Assembly: GCA_030068075.1 (NCBI GenBank)
Contig: CM057843.1
Location: 16,511,370 to 16,575,369, forward strand
Direction: 5' to 3'
Length of the DNA: 64,000 nt
Origin: Paguma larvata
Lineage: Eukaryota; Chordata; Mammalia; Carnivora; Viverridae
The position numbers were made by a program, and so were the translations under genes. The notes beneath the pieces are model-generated. The model had not been told where the DNA came from. It was given only the letters and a program-made list of their open reading frames with translations, and did no database searches. Shown in pieces: positions 21,366 to 32,014 of this stretch. Position 1 is the stretch's first letter. The number at the start of each line of letters is the position of its first letter.

Positions 21366-22488
21366 TGTAGCCTGCCGGCCGCCCTTTCACCTCTCACCTC
21401 CCCAGGGCTTGGTTCCTCACGTGGTATCTCAGGATACCAGAAGTGCAAAGTGCCCTTCTACAATGCAGAAAAAGGAAAAAAAACAAACAGGGGGATGCAC
21501 TATAGGAAATTCTATCCCCTGCCATGGCCTTCTGCCGCCTTTAATAGCACCCTGATTTTGTTAAGGGAAGCAGTGTGCCCAGCCCCAGGAGGTGAATCAT
21601 GATCGCCTTAGGTCAGTCGGCCTCACCTCGTTCACATTTCTCAGAGTTTCTTCCCTCCAGAGATGGCCATGTCACACAACCTGGCTAGAGAGAGAGGAGA
21701 AACAGGCCTGCAGGGTTTCTGGAAATAATTCTGTTTACTGCCAAAAAAAAAAAAAAAAAAAAAGCCAGGCATGCAAAGGCAGGTGCTTTCTTGACCCTTC
21801 CATTTTATACTCAGGAAGCAGGGCTGAGCGTGTGATTGCCGGAGCCAAGGCAGCCATATTGCAGCTAGGAAGAGACCAGCTTGAGGGCAAAAAACACACA
21901 GAGGAAGGCACAGTGGAAGAGATAGAGTAGCGCCCAGTTTCTGGATGAAATCGTTGAGTCGCTGCAGCAAGGCTGTTAGGTCTGTCTGCAGAGTTACTGC
22001 TCCAAGTGTATTTTTATTCTTAAGCTAGCGTGTAGTTCCCTGTTCCGTGCATCAGCTCAACAAAGTAGGAGAGAGGAGGGCAGCAGCCTGGCCTCGAAGC
22101 TTGCTGAGGACAGAGGACACTTAGAAACGACTGGAATCATTGTCAGACATCTGAAAAGCAGGTCTCATTACGTTCAACAAAAATAAATTTGAACCTGGTG
22201 GCTGTTTCAAACACGGTCTATAAATCCACAGCGGTCTGTGTAACACAAAATTAGAAGAAGCAAATCTGCATAGATTAGTTTCCTGTCCTTTTGCTCGCTA
22301 TTTTCTGTGTGCCTACCTTCTTGGATGATGTCGACTACCCTGCCTCCCCACACCAGGAAAGCGTTGCTTTCTTTCCTGGTCCCCTCTGTGGCATCCTGGG
22401 GCCGAGTGGAAAATGGGATGAACTGTTCAGGAAACAAGTCCTTTTGGGCACTCTGCGTTGGGAAAATCATAACCCAGAAAGAGCACCC
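21366..22488. other. No recognised gene; A21 run
   Basis: A homopolymer of 21 A lies at 21743-21763. Nothing else recognised. Confidence 0.35.
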
Positions 22489-22721
22489 TTTTTTTTTTGT
22501 TGTTGTTGTTTTTAAATATTTATTCATTTTTTGAGAGAGAGAGAGTGTGCACATGAGTTGGGGAGGGTGGGCAGAGAGAGAGGGAGACACAGAATCCAAA
22601 GCAGGCTCCAGGCTCTGAGCTGTCGGCACAGAGCCCGACGCGGGGCTAGAACCCACGAACCTCGAGATCATGACCTGAGCCGAAGTCGTAGGCTTCACTG
22701 ACTGACCCACCCGGGCGCCCC
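22489..22721 (-). mobile_element. CAN-SINE (felid SINEC), reverse
   Basis: (T)n(GTT)n tail, AAATATTTATTCATTTTTTGAGAG, near-consensus body and end CACCCGGGCGCCCC. TSD AAAGAGCACCC (22478-22488) and AAAGAGCATCC (22722-22732). Confidence 0.95.
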
Positions 22722-23079
22722 AAAGAGCATCCCTATGCACGCATTTTCTGTTAGCTACTGGGAACTCATAAAACTGGTCCTGAGGTGTTTCTGTAAGTGA
22801 CCTGCCAATATTATAAAAATAGAGAATTCTGTGATAGAAAAAGACAATAAGGCAGGTTCACGAGAGGAATCCCAGAGGAGTTATTCTCACAACGACACTC
22901 GTTCATAAGCTCCCAGGAAAGCACGGACATCACATGTATTCTAAAACGAGTTCCTAATTCTCTCCTCTGGGCTCTCTTCCTCCCTGCATTCGTTCCTTTA
23001 AAGCCAGTCAGGAGCAGAAAATGAGGATGTTGGTCTCCTTTTTGAAATCAAGAACCATGCGCGTTTGCAAAAATATGTC

Positions 23080-23290
23080 CCTTACCCAGCACCTACTTTG
23101 TGTGAAGTGTCTTGTCACGCTCTCCCATGCACTTCCGCAAGAACCTTGATGGGCTGTTCCCATTTTCAGATGAGAACTTGGCACCATCGGCGACTCCATA
23201 GTTTTCTCACGTTCACACAGCTAGCAGATAAGCACCACAACTAGAATTTAAACCTTTTCGATTCTATGTGTTCTAATCCCAACACTGGAT
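23080..23290 (-). repeat. MIR
   Basis: AGCACCTACTTTGTGTGAAG, CCCATTTTCAGATGAGAACTTGG and CACACAGCTAGCAGATAAGCACC give the reverse MIR order. Confidence 0.75.
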
Positions 23291-23741
23291 CGTCTCCCAT
23301 GTTTTATGTATCACGGAGCCCTCATTATCTGGCATTTTTTCCTTCCAGTCTGGAGTTTCACGTTTCACCAAACTAGTGCAGTTCAACCTCAAAAAAAAAA
23401 AACTACTTGATTTTACATTTTCTCACTTGGGTTCAATTTCCTTTGACCTCAGTTTCCATATTTTTAGAGCAGGAATCCCAATACCAATCTACCGCTTAAA
23501 TTCTATTGCACTTTCAGGATTTAACGAGAGTTCATGTCTGGACACCTCCAAGTAACACTCGTTCTGGAGGTCTACCTGAGGCCTGCTGGATCAAAAATCT
23601 TTGGGGGGGGCCGGGAATGCCACAGTTAAGGCAAATGACTTCGTTATTTTATAAAAATCATATAAGCTTTGTATAAAAAAAAAAAGTCAAGAGTGCAGAA
23701 AAAAACGTTTCCAGGAGAGAGAGCTACCCAAAGAAGGTGAT

Positions 23742-23773
23742 TGGGGCCGGGGGGGGGGGGGGCGGGGGGGAGG
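23742..23773 (+). repeat. G-rich tract, quadruplex-prone
   Basis: GGGGCC followed by a G run of about 14, then C and seven G. Four or more G runs in 32 bp. Confidence 0.85.
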
Positions 23774-23784
23774 CCACGAGGATA

Positions 23785-23920
23785 CAGAGTATTTATTAGA
23801 TCCTTCCTGCAGGCCAGAACTTAGTATCTCGTGCCATCTCGTAACATTTCGCCTTCTCTCTAATCTGATCACAAATTTCTACCCTCCTTTTATAGATAAA
23901 GTAATAGAAGTGCAGAGTCT
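23785..23920 (-). repeat. Possible MIR, diverged
   Basis: GAGTATTTATTAGATCCTTCCTGCAGG at the left, and CCTCCTTTTATAGATAAAGTAATAGAAGTGCAGAG at the right. Weak. Confidence 0.4.
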
Positions 23921-23924
23921 TTGA

Positions 23925-24039
23925 GAAATCTTTATCCGTTTCCTAGAGCTTCCGTAGCAAAGTACTGCAAACTGGGTGGCTTAAAACAACAGCCTTCGTA
24001 TGGCCATCTTCCTTCTGTGTGTATCTTCACAGGGTGTTT

Positions 24040-24071
<32 letters not shown>

Positions 24072-24265
24072 GTGCGTCCAGATTTCCCTTTTCTTATAAG
24101 GACATGAGTCATGAGATTAGGATCCACCCTAATGACCTCTCCCCTTCATTCAGTTACATCAGCAAAGACCCTACTTCCAACTGAAGTCACGTTCCCGGGT
24201 CCCAGGGCGGGCAGGACTTCAGCATCTCCTTTTGGGGGACACAATTTGACCCGTAACACCTCGCA
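23925..24265 (+). repeat. Old interspersed repeat, family not named, with internal (GT)n
   Basis: CTTCCGTAGCAAAGTACTGCAAACTGGGTGGCTTAAAACAACA, CTTATAAGGACATGAGTCATGAGATTAGG and GGGGGACACAATTTGACCCGTAACACC are phrases of a widespread mammalian repeat. The (GT)n at 24043-24070 lies inside it. Confidence 0.5.
24043..24070 (+). repeat. (GT)n microsatellite
   Basis: About 14 uninterrupted GT units. Confidence 0.95.
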
Positions 24266-25319
24266 AGGGTACAACGGCTGGTGAAGCGTAGAACTAGTAG
24301 ATGCTAGAACCTCTCCCCTTGGCCATCAGCCACCGCACGAGCGCCGGGGAGGTCGCACAACCCTGCCTTGAGAAACGGGAAGGTGTGAGTGGAAAAAAAA
24401 AAAAATCTTGCAACTATTCAGTAGAAATTTATTTACAAGAGGTTGTTCTCAGATATTTCCTCTGCAACAGTTAGATGCCAAATGACTCCATGGGGTTTTG
24501 AGGGGAGAAAGTTATGAGCTAAGAACTTTATACTCAGCGATCGTCTTTCAGGGGGCCAGGCGGGCATTCTCAGAAAGGCAAGGGCTCAGAAAATATTCCA
24601 CTTGCTGAAAAGCTATTTGACGATACATTCCAGTGGTTCCTAGGGTTTGGGATTGTAGAGACCACAAAACATTTCGAAAATCATTTAGAAACCTACACAG
24701 CGTTGCCAACTTTTAACTTCGCGAAGGCGTTTTAAAACAAATCAAACTACCATCTACGGTACGTGGGATTGCTGCCTAAGAGACAGGTCATTTTAATGCC
24801 AAAAATATTAAGAAGGGTATAATCCGATAGCTATTTAAGTCGAATAGTTTCGCTCCGTGGGAAAAAAAAAAATACTCCTATGTAATATATTTTACCCTGG
24901 AGTTAGGGAAGAACTTTGCCACAGATAAGATCTCATTCATGAATGGGTGTTTGAGAAGCAGGAACCAACAGGAAAGCAGAGGAGGACATGAACCGAGTCC
25001 TGGCCAGCGTGATTTATGCAACCTAGGGAAAAATATTATTTGAAACTGACCGTAATCATTTCCATTTTCTAAGGGAAGTTTCAGCGGGGAAATAAATCCC
25101 GGTAGCTAGCGCCGCTCCCTTGCACGTGCGGGGCGGGGGGGGGGCTCAGATAACTCACCCCCTCAACTGACATCTGGGTTTCCGCTTAGTTTCTCCAAGT
25201 TCTCGTGAAAATGCTCACGAAAGAACCGCTAGTCTAAAATGATGCTTTGCGCTCCCACATTTAACTAATTCTCCCGCCCCCCCCCACCTCCACGTTCTCT
25301 ATGGAAAGAACATGTGTGC
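24266..25319. other. No recognised gene or repeat
   Basis: AT-rich to about 25080, then a GC-rich patch with GGGGCGGGGGGGGGG near 25131-25145 leading to the next island. Confidence 0.35.
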
Positions 25320-25905
25320 CCGCGAAATCGGGGGAGGTGCTCACTTGGCTAGAATTTCCAAGAACTCCTGCAAATTTCGCGCCTAGGCGAGGCCAGATCG
25401 AGAAAAGAGCCCATCCGTCCGTGATTCGCGGCGCACGAAGGGCGAGACTCACGTACGGAGAGCGAGGAGGGGCCCCCGAGCGAAATTCAGCCGATGCCTG
25501 CCTCCCCGGACCGAGAGCCAGAGGGGCCCGGAGCCAGGACAAACAATCTGGGATGGAGTGTCTCAGGGACAGACACAGAGGCTGCTTGAAGCATTCGATG
25601 GCATTTCTGCTTGGAATGAGTTCCTGGGCTCAGGAAGCCGGGTCGGCAGCACAGGCTGGCTTCAAACCGGAAGCGGGGCTGTGCCGGGGAGGACCGCCCT
25701 GCTGCGCCGCCCCGCAGCCCGTGCGGAGCGTGAGCTAGAACCACCGTCGGGAGTAGGAGCTTTGAGGCTCCTACCGGGTATCCGTCCCCTTCCCCTCCTC
25801 TCAGGCAAAGGGCTCCCCTGTCCGGTAGACGTGGCCATCGTGGTAAATGAAGACGCCACTCCCCTGTCACAAAAACGAGACCTATCGATGCGCGGCCTCT
25901 ACGGA
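25320..25905. promoter_or_regulatory. Orphan CpG island
   Basis: About 23 CpG in 25320-25560 by eye, with continued density to about 25905. No repeat explains it. On the minus strand a donor-like GTGAGT falls at 25452-25447 after CGTAC. Overlapping frames of 93-145 codons on both strands are probably due to low stop density. It may be the promoter of a lncRNA. Confidence 0.5.
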
Positions 25906-26465
25906 AGGACTATACTATGGTGATAAATAGACCCGCAGACCCGTGTGGCTTGACACAGACCGAAGGTTTGTGTCTTGCTCACTTAAAGCTTAGCGCAGGC
26001 TGGGCGACTCCCTGATTGCCATCCTCCAAGCCGTCCTTCAAGGATCCAGGCCGCCTCCACCTTCGTGACTCCGCCGTTCTCAGGACGCGGCCTCTGTGGT
26101 CACCACCTTAGAGGAAGAGAATGCGAAAGACTCTTCCTTGCCTCTGATCCTAAATGGCAAGCGTCTCTCACAGCCCCAGCTCGTTGCTCAGCGCGCATCA
26201 GGTGGCCCCACCCAGCGCAAGCCGCGGTGCACGGAAAGGACGCGCCAGCTTTCTGTGTTAGGGGAAAGAATACTGCTCACTCTTACTTCTCTCCACCATA
26301 CTCTATGGCTGTAACGTAACCCCAGGCACAGTGCCTAAATAAAATGATTCCAGAGTGCTTCAGGAAGAGTAGATGAGCAAGAACAGCTAAGAAAACTCAG
26401 AAAATAAAATGGAATAAGATAGGGCTCTCCACAGAGGTATTACCAGGTCTGGAAAGTGACCAATA
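25906..26465. other. No recognised gene or repeat
   Basis: Falling CpG. An AATAAA is present near 26337 (CTAAATAAAATG), not tied to any exon. Confidence 0.3.
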
Positions 26466-26689
26466 ACGGGGGCGCCCAGGTGGCTCAGGCAGTTAAGTGT
26501 CCAACTTCAGCTCAGGTCATGATCACGCGATCCATGGGTTTGGGCCCCGTGTCGGGCTCTGTGCTGACAGCTCTGAGCCTGGAGCCTGCTTCCGATTCTG
26601 TGTCTCCCTCTCTCTCTGCCCCTCTGCTGCCCATACTCTGTCTCTCTCAAAAATAAATAATAAAACATTTTTAAAAATTAAAAAAAAAA
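26466..26689 (+). mobile_element. CAN-SINE (felid SINEC), clean TSD
   Basis: GGGGGCGCCCAGGTGGCTCAG head, near-consensus body and A-rich tail. Perfect 14-bp TSD GAAAGTGACCAATA at 26452-26465 and 26690-26703. Confidence 0.96.
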
Positions 26690-26703
26690 GAAAGTGACCA
26701 ATA

Positions 26704-27389
26704 GGTAAACGAATTTGGTGGTACTTGCCCAAGAATAGATAGCAAGATCATTGAAATAGAATGAAAAGAATGAGAACAGACCAAAGACTACAGAAGTACC
26801 AAGCATATTTAGGTGAAGGCTATACGTTAAATTCGTATAGAGAAGAGTATGCATATATGTACATACACACACACGTATGTATCTTACATTTTAATCCAAA
26901 TTCCAAGTGTACGATAACAGTGCTTCAACACTTGCATATAGCGCCCAGCGCTCATCACAACAAACGAGAGTGCTTATATTAAAAACAGCGTAGGAACCAC
27001 TGAATCATCACACGGGGAGAAAAAATGTCCCATCTACACCTCACACTACTCTCCAAAACTTGTTTCGGGTGGGTTAACATTTTTAAATGAGTTACTAGCA
27101 GAACATATAGGCTTGGGAAGAATAGTCTAAGTACCACTTAAGTCATAGAATCCATAAAGATGTGTGCATCTTTTAACCTAAAGATTTTTAACTTGTCTGT
27201 GTTCCAAAGAACAAATCAGGTTAAAAGGCAATCGAAATTGAGGAAAGAAATTGCCTCGCATGGGACAAAGAAATACTGCTGTTAAAATGTGAACAGCCTT
27301 AGAGATAAACAGTAAGTCACAAAATTATATGAACAGAGAGGAAGATATACATTTTTTCAATAAATATGATAAAAACTTATGTATCATTA
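26704..27389. other. No recognised gene or repeat
   Basis: AT-rich; faint L1-like phrases but nothing that can be bounded. Confidence 0.3.
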
Positions 27390-27610
27390 GGGCACCTGGG
27401 TGGCTCAGTCGGTTGAGCATCTGACTTCGGCTCAGGTCATGATCTCACAGTCTGTGAGTTCAAGCCCCTGCGTCGAGCTCTGTGCTGACAGCTCGGAGCC
27501 TGGAGCCTGCTTTGGATTCTGTGTCTCCCTTCTCTCTCTCTGCCCCTCCCCCACTCACACTCTCTCTCTCTCTCTCAAAATAAAGAAACGTTAAAAAACT
27601 TTTTTGAAAT
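27390..27610 (+). mobile_element. CAN-SINE (felid SINEC)
   Basis: GGGCACCTGGGTGGCTCAGTCGG head, CAGCTCGGAGCCTGGAGCC, (CT)n and tail AAAATAAAGAAACGTTAAAAA. Confidence 0.95.
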
Positions 27611-27639
27611 AAAACAAAAAAAAATTCAGTGTCATTAAG

Positions 27640-28250
27640 AGAAGCCCAGATTCCAAAGAAAGTGATATAATGTTTTACCTGTTGAATTGGCAAAGATAAA
27701 AAAAGAAAAAAAGAAGAAGAAGAAGAACTATCAGTCAGTTCTGTTAAGTGTAGGATGACGAGGAACATGATCCCGGAACTCTGTCTGGAAGAAGCCTCAA
27801 GTTCTAATCCGTGCATTCTACTGTTAAGTGTTTATCCTTATGACGGATTGGTAGAAACAATGGTCTGTTAAAATAGTCACTCAAGCTCACTTTCAGGAAG
27901 AAATTTGTGAGCAGCCTAAAGGAGCAGTTCCCAGTAAATAGCCAATAATTTATCTTGACTGAATAAATTGTTTTATGTCCGTATGCTCAGACATCGTAAA
28001 TATTGTTGTAAAGGCTGTTTACGGGCATTAAAATGTTCATAGGCTGTTTTTGAACGAACAATGCAGGTTACCTACAGTATGTTCCTGTCTTGATTGTGTA
28101 GAGTTTATACATGCATTAAAAGTTCTAGAAGCATATGTTCAAAATTAGCAGTGCTTACTCCTGGTTGGGAGAATTAAGGCGATTTTAACTGTTCCTTTTG
28201 ATTGCATTTTAAAACGTATCATATAATAAGCATGTCTTAATTAAAAAATG
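27640..28250 (+). mobile_element. Old L1 3' end (L1ME-type)
   Basis: The 3' UTR phrases are readable: CTACAGTATGTTCC, AGTGCTTACTCCTGGTTGGGAG and GATTGCATTTTAAAACGTATC. A GAA-rich stretch at 27697-27728 lies inside. Inactive. Confidence 0.5.
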
Positions 28251-28479
28251 GACAAGGCGGAGGGGAAGATAATTGTGGGACCCCTGGAGCGCCTGCTGTC
28301 AAGCTCTGGAACGCGGGTCACCAGAAGAGAATGCCTGGGGTGCCCTCATGGCTCCCTAAAAACACGTATTTCAGAGTTGGCTGCGTACTTTGTGGGCAGC
28401 TCTGTCTTCCAAGGGCTGAGTTTTGCAAACAAGCTGAGCAAAGTACAGCGTGTGCGCCTTCAGGTGGTTTTTGGAGTTC

Positions 28480-28800
28480 GCCGGGTACGAGGAACACCGG
28501 CCCGTTTATCTTCGGATGCGTTTGTGTGCCACGGGGAGGTGCCGACAGAGCCTGAGCGGAGGACAATGTCGATTTCTACCTGCACACAACCGCTCACGAT
28601 TCCCTGAGCGTGCGACTCTCTCGTCGCTCACGCGCAGCGTGCAAACATTCGCAGTTCTCTCCCCCCCCCCCGCGATCCCTCGTTTGGCTTGGCGCGGCTT
28701 GAGCACACGGCGAGGAGCGTGGCAGAGCGTGGAGCCGAATGCCCTGATGGATTCCCGGAGAGGGAGCAGTTGCCTGTGCCGGTGCCACTTTGGACACGCT
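28480..28800. promoter_or_regulatory. Orphan CpG island with a C11 run
   Basis: About 30 CpG in roughly 290 bp by eye, at or above the number expected from base composition. C homopolymer at 28661-28671. No SINE or known gene. Frames up to 129 codons overlap in several phases and are not recognised. Confidence 0.5.
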
Positions 28801-29309
28801 GAGATCTCGGAACTTGTGTTTTTGCACCTTGGCAACTAATTCATGTCTGCATTGTTGATTCTAGAAGAGGGATTTAGCCATGTATGTACGTGCGTGTGCG
28901 TGTGTCGCCAGTTGGGGTCCTCCGTAATGCCAGAGCCATAGCGGCTATCAGACGCCTCTACAGAACGAACATTTCCTAGAAGCCAGGGTTTATTATGGCA
29001 AATTTTTAAAAATTTTTTTTAATTTTTAAATATTTAAAAAGCAAAGACACTGGTACGATGACCCTCCCCCAGTACAGGGAGGGGTAATTGCGTCAGCAGT
29101 CATCAGCGCGTGGCCAGTCTTACCTTCTTTATAATCCCAACTGCCGCCCCCCCCTCCGCCCCACTAACTGTTAGACACCGCGAATGCCCCCGTGGAGGTG
29201 GAGTTCAAGTCGCAAGTCTTAGACCCTAACCAGCAATTGCGAATTGTCGGGGGGAGAAGAATAGGGCAAACACTGAGGGAGCCCCGTAGACCTGATCCGA
29301 GTCAGGCTT
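28801..29309. other. No recognised gene or repeat
   Basis: Nothing supported. Confidence 0.3.
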
Positions 29310-29505
29310 GACCGCTGTAATTTGCTGGTTGACTGACCTCAGAGCCCTGAACTTTGATGACCCTCCCCTGTAAAATGGCATGATAGTGTATAATTTGCCG
29401 GACAACTAAATTAAACGCACGGTACCCTTAAAGTACCAAGCACCGCGCTTTGTATCCAGCAGGTACTTAATTGTTATCTGATTACGGTTTCTATCCCTCC
29501 ACCTA
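29310..29505 (+). repeat. MIR
   Basis: TGACCTCAGAGCCCTGAACTTTGATGACCCTCCCCTGTAAAATGGCATGATAGT, then CAAGCACCGCGCTTTGTATCC gives the sense-strand MIR order. Confidence 0.7.
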
Positions 29506-30620
29506 GAGCAGGCCATCTCAAGAATGGAACGTCCTCCACAGTATCGAAGTTCCTGAATAGGCTGATGCATAGTCAGTACCCACTCGCCGAGGTCACTAAT
29601 CAGGAATGGGTGGCTTCTGGGAGTAAGACCCGCAACCGGCCATTCTACTTAGCGTAAGCTGCTGCCTTCTCCATGTAAACGGCAAATACTACCTACCCAG
29701 CATGGTCCGAGATTTCACCGACACCGGCCTGCACGGATTGAAGGAGACCTGCCCCCCACCCCCAGTTGCCTAGCCATTTCTTTGGGTTAATTCTACAGAT
29801 GTAAATAAGGCAGTCATGTTCTCATCAGCCGAGTCAATTAGCTTTCAGCCTCGGTTGTCAGTCTTCCAAGGAGGAAATGAAAAACAGAGCAGGTACATTT
29901 TGGCGGGAAGTTAGGGTATGAGGGAAGGTAGGAGCCTGAGGTTGGGGTGCGGGGACAGTGGGGCTTTGATCGGGTAGGGGAGATACGGGAGCATGACCCA
30001 CCTGGAGAGCGCGTGCTGAATGGGAAGAAAAGTCAGCGAACTCGGCCACAGGACAAACGTCAACACGGGTTCCAATCCAGTTCGCGGTCCGGGACGAATA
30101 GGGCGCCACCTCCCAGCTCAAAATCAAGAGTAATAATATCTTGGAAGAGGCCCGTTAATTCTTAATTGTTCTTCCCAGCGAATTTCCGGTCTGAGGCAAG
30201 TCACGCTGCCCTAGTGAGTATTCTTCTTAGCATCTGGGCTTTGAGACCTGGGTTGTCTCTCACGTTGAAAGGATGTGTCTGTTAGCAGCTGTGCTCGAGG
30301 CTGGCACAGAAGCCTGCTGCTTAGATCCCCTTCAAGGCAGAACCCGCCGTACACCTGTAAGGGAAGTGCAGTTGGCCGACAACCTCCAGTGCCAGCACCT
30401 TCAAGGATCCAACCAGCTTTGGAGCCGACACCATAGTCTTTCTAAGAAATGCGCCAGCCAGCGGCCGAGCATGACATGAATCCTAGGGCTCGGCCACTTC
30501 TGCCAGATCCGGGCTCTTCCCGGGGTCCCCGCTGGGCTCACCTGAACCTTGTCAAATCTGCATCACAATCCGGGGCTTCCGCTGGGAATCCTGCTTCCCT
30601 CCCCGCCCCTTTTTCTTTTT
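29506..30620. other. No recognised gene or repeat
   Basis: Mixed composition. No exon supported. Confidence 0.3.
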
Positions 30621-30828
30621 TTAAATTTTATTTTACATTTATTTATTTTTGAGAGACAGAGCACAAGCGGGGGAGGGTCAAAGACAGAATAAGACACAGA
30701 ATCCAAAGCAGGCTCCAGGCTCTGAGCCGTCAGCACAGAGCCCGACGCGGGGCTTGAACTCACAAACCATGAGATCAAGACCTGAGCCGAAGTCAGACGC
30801 TTAACCTACTGAGCCCCCCAGGTGCCCC
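30621..30828 (-). mobile_element. CAN-SINE (felid SINEC), reverse
   Basis: TTTAAATTTTATTTTACATTTATTTATTTTTGAGAG to GAGCCCCCCAGGTGCCCC. Flanks share a TCCCTCCC-type pyrimidine block. Confidence 0.94.
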
Positions 30829-31124
30829 TCCCTCCCCCTTTCTTCCGGAAGAGTTAGATCTATCTCAGGATCTACAAGCTTCCTCTGCCCGATTCTGCTT
30901 CCCGCCCCTTTTATTCTTCACAGGTGTCCCCCCCCAACTAACCTGCTCGCATTCCTAACTCAGTTCCAGACGATCCACCTGCCACGTGTGGCGTGACACC
31001 CGCCTTCCGAAATTACAGGGAACCGTCTTGTTTGTAACAAGATAGTAACGGACTTAAAACATAAATGCTCCTACTTCTAAAGCTTATGCCCCCTGCAAAA
31101 CCAGCCACGTTTAAAAAACAACGC

Positions 31125-31341
31125 AGGGCGCCTGGGTGGCTCCATCGGTTAAGTGTCCCAAGTCTGCATTTCAGCTAAGGTCATGATCTCACAGTTGTGA
31201 GATCGAGCCCCATGCCCAGCATGGAGCTGGCTTAAGATTCTCTCCCCTCTCTCTCTCCTTCTCTCTCTCCCCATCCCTCCCCCCCATCCCCTCCCCTGCT
31301 CACACATCCTCCCTCTCTCTCAGAAAAAATAAATAAAACTG
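31125..31341 (+). mobile_element. CAN-SINE, older subfamily
   Basis: AGGGCGCCTGGGTGGCTCCATCGG head, TTGTGAGATCGAGCCCC, and a body with GGAGCTGGCTTAAGATTCTC instead of the CTGACAGCTC form. Tail AAAAAATAAATAAAAC. Confidence 0.92.
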
Positions 31342-31786
31342 AAAAACACCTTGGCATTGTGATAACGATTCTTTCATCCTGGAATTAACAATTCAGAATT
31401 TTCTTTCCAGGCCCCATGTTTCCATTGGCCGTGTCTGTTGTTACCAATTAGACAATGACATACCCCTTCCCAGCCTTCTTTCCGGGATGAAGAATATGAT
31501 TCTTTCATTCTGCCCTTCTGTATCAGCGCCTTGACCTTTTAACTTTTCCTTCTCCAAGTATGCTTTTCTTGAAGGTTTTCAATCGTTTTCTTTAAAGGGA
31601 TGTCTTAACGTGCGATCAAGACAAGAAAAGGTTCTGGCAAAGTTTTCTGAGTCCATATGTCATATTCGTTATTTAGTTCAGCTACAAGTGAACATTTCTT
31701 TATAGGGGCCCAGCATCCGTTAAGAATTGTATTTCAGTGCTAACAGTGTTCCAAATAAAGTAGTTTAAAAAAAAAAAGGAAATTTA

Positions 31787-32014
31787 GGGGCGCCCGGGTG
31801 GCTCAGTTGGTTAAGCCTCTGACTTCGGCTCAGGTCATGATCTCACGGTCAGTGAGTTCGAGCCCCACGTCGGGCTCTGTGCTGACAGCTCGGACCCTGG
31901 AGCCTGCTTCGGATTCTGTGTCTCCCTCTCTCTCCGCCCCTCCCCTGCTCATGCTCTATCTCTCTCTGTCTCTCAAAAATAAATGTAAAAAACAATTTCT
32001 TTAATTAAAAAAAC
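31787..32014 (+). mobile_element. CAN-SINE (felid SINEC)
   Basis: GGGGCGCCCGGGTGGCTCAG head, near-consensus body and tail AAAAATAAATGTAAAAAAC. TSD AAAAGGAAATTTA / AAAAGGACATTTA (31774-31786 and about 32015-32027, 12 of 13). Confidence 0.95.

Noticed and set aside
22207..22740. 177-codon minus frame
   Set aside because: Most of it is translated SINE (the VAQSVKPTTSAQVMISRFV type peptide recurs at every SINE).
4831..25432. Shared 14-mer TCCGTCCGTGATTC at about 4832 and 25415
   Set aside because: Several 14-mer matches are expected by chance between two points of a 64-kb window; the flanks do not match.
25301..25923. Frames of 121-145 codons in the orphan CpG island
   Set aside because: Open in several phases at once and unlike any known family; explained by low stop density.
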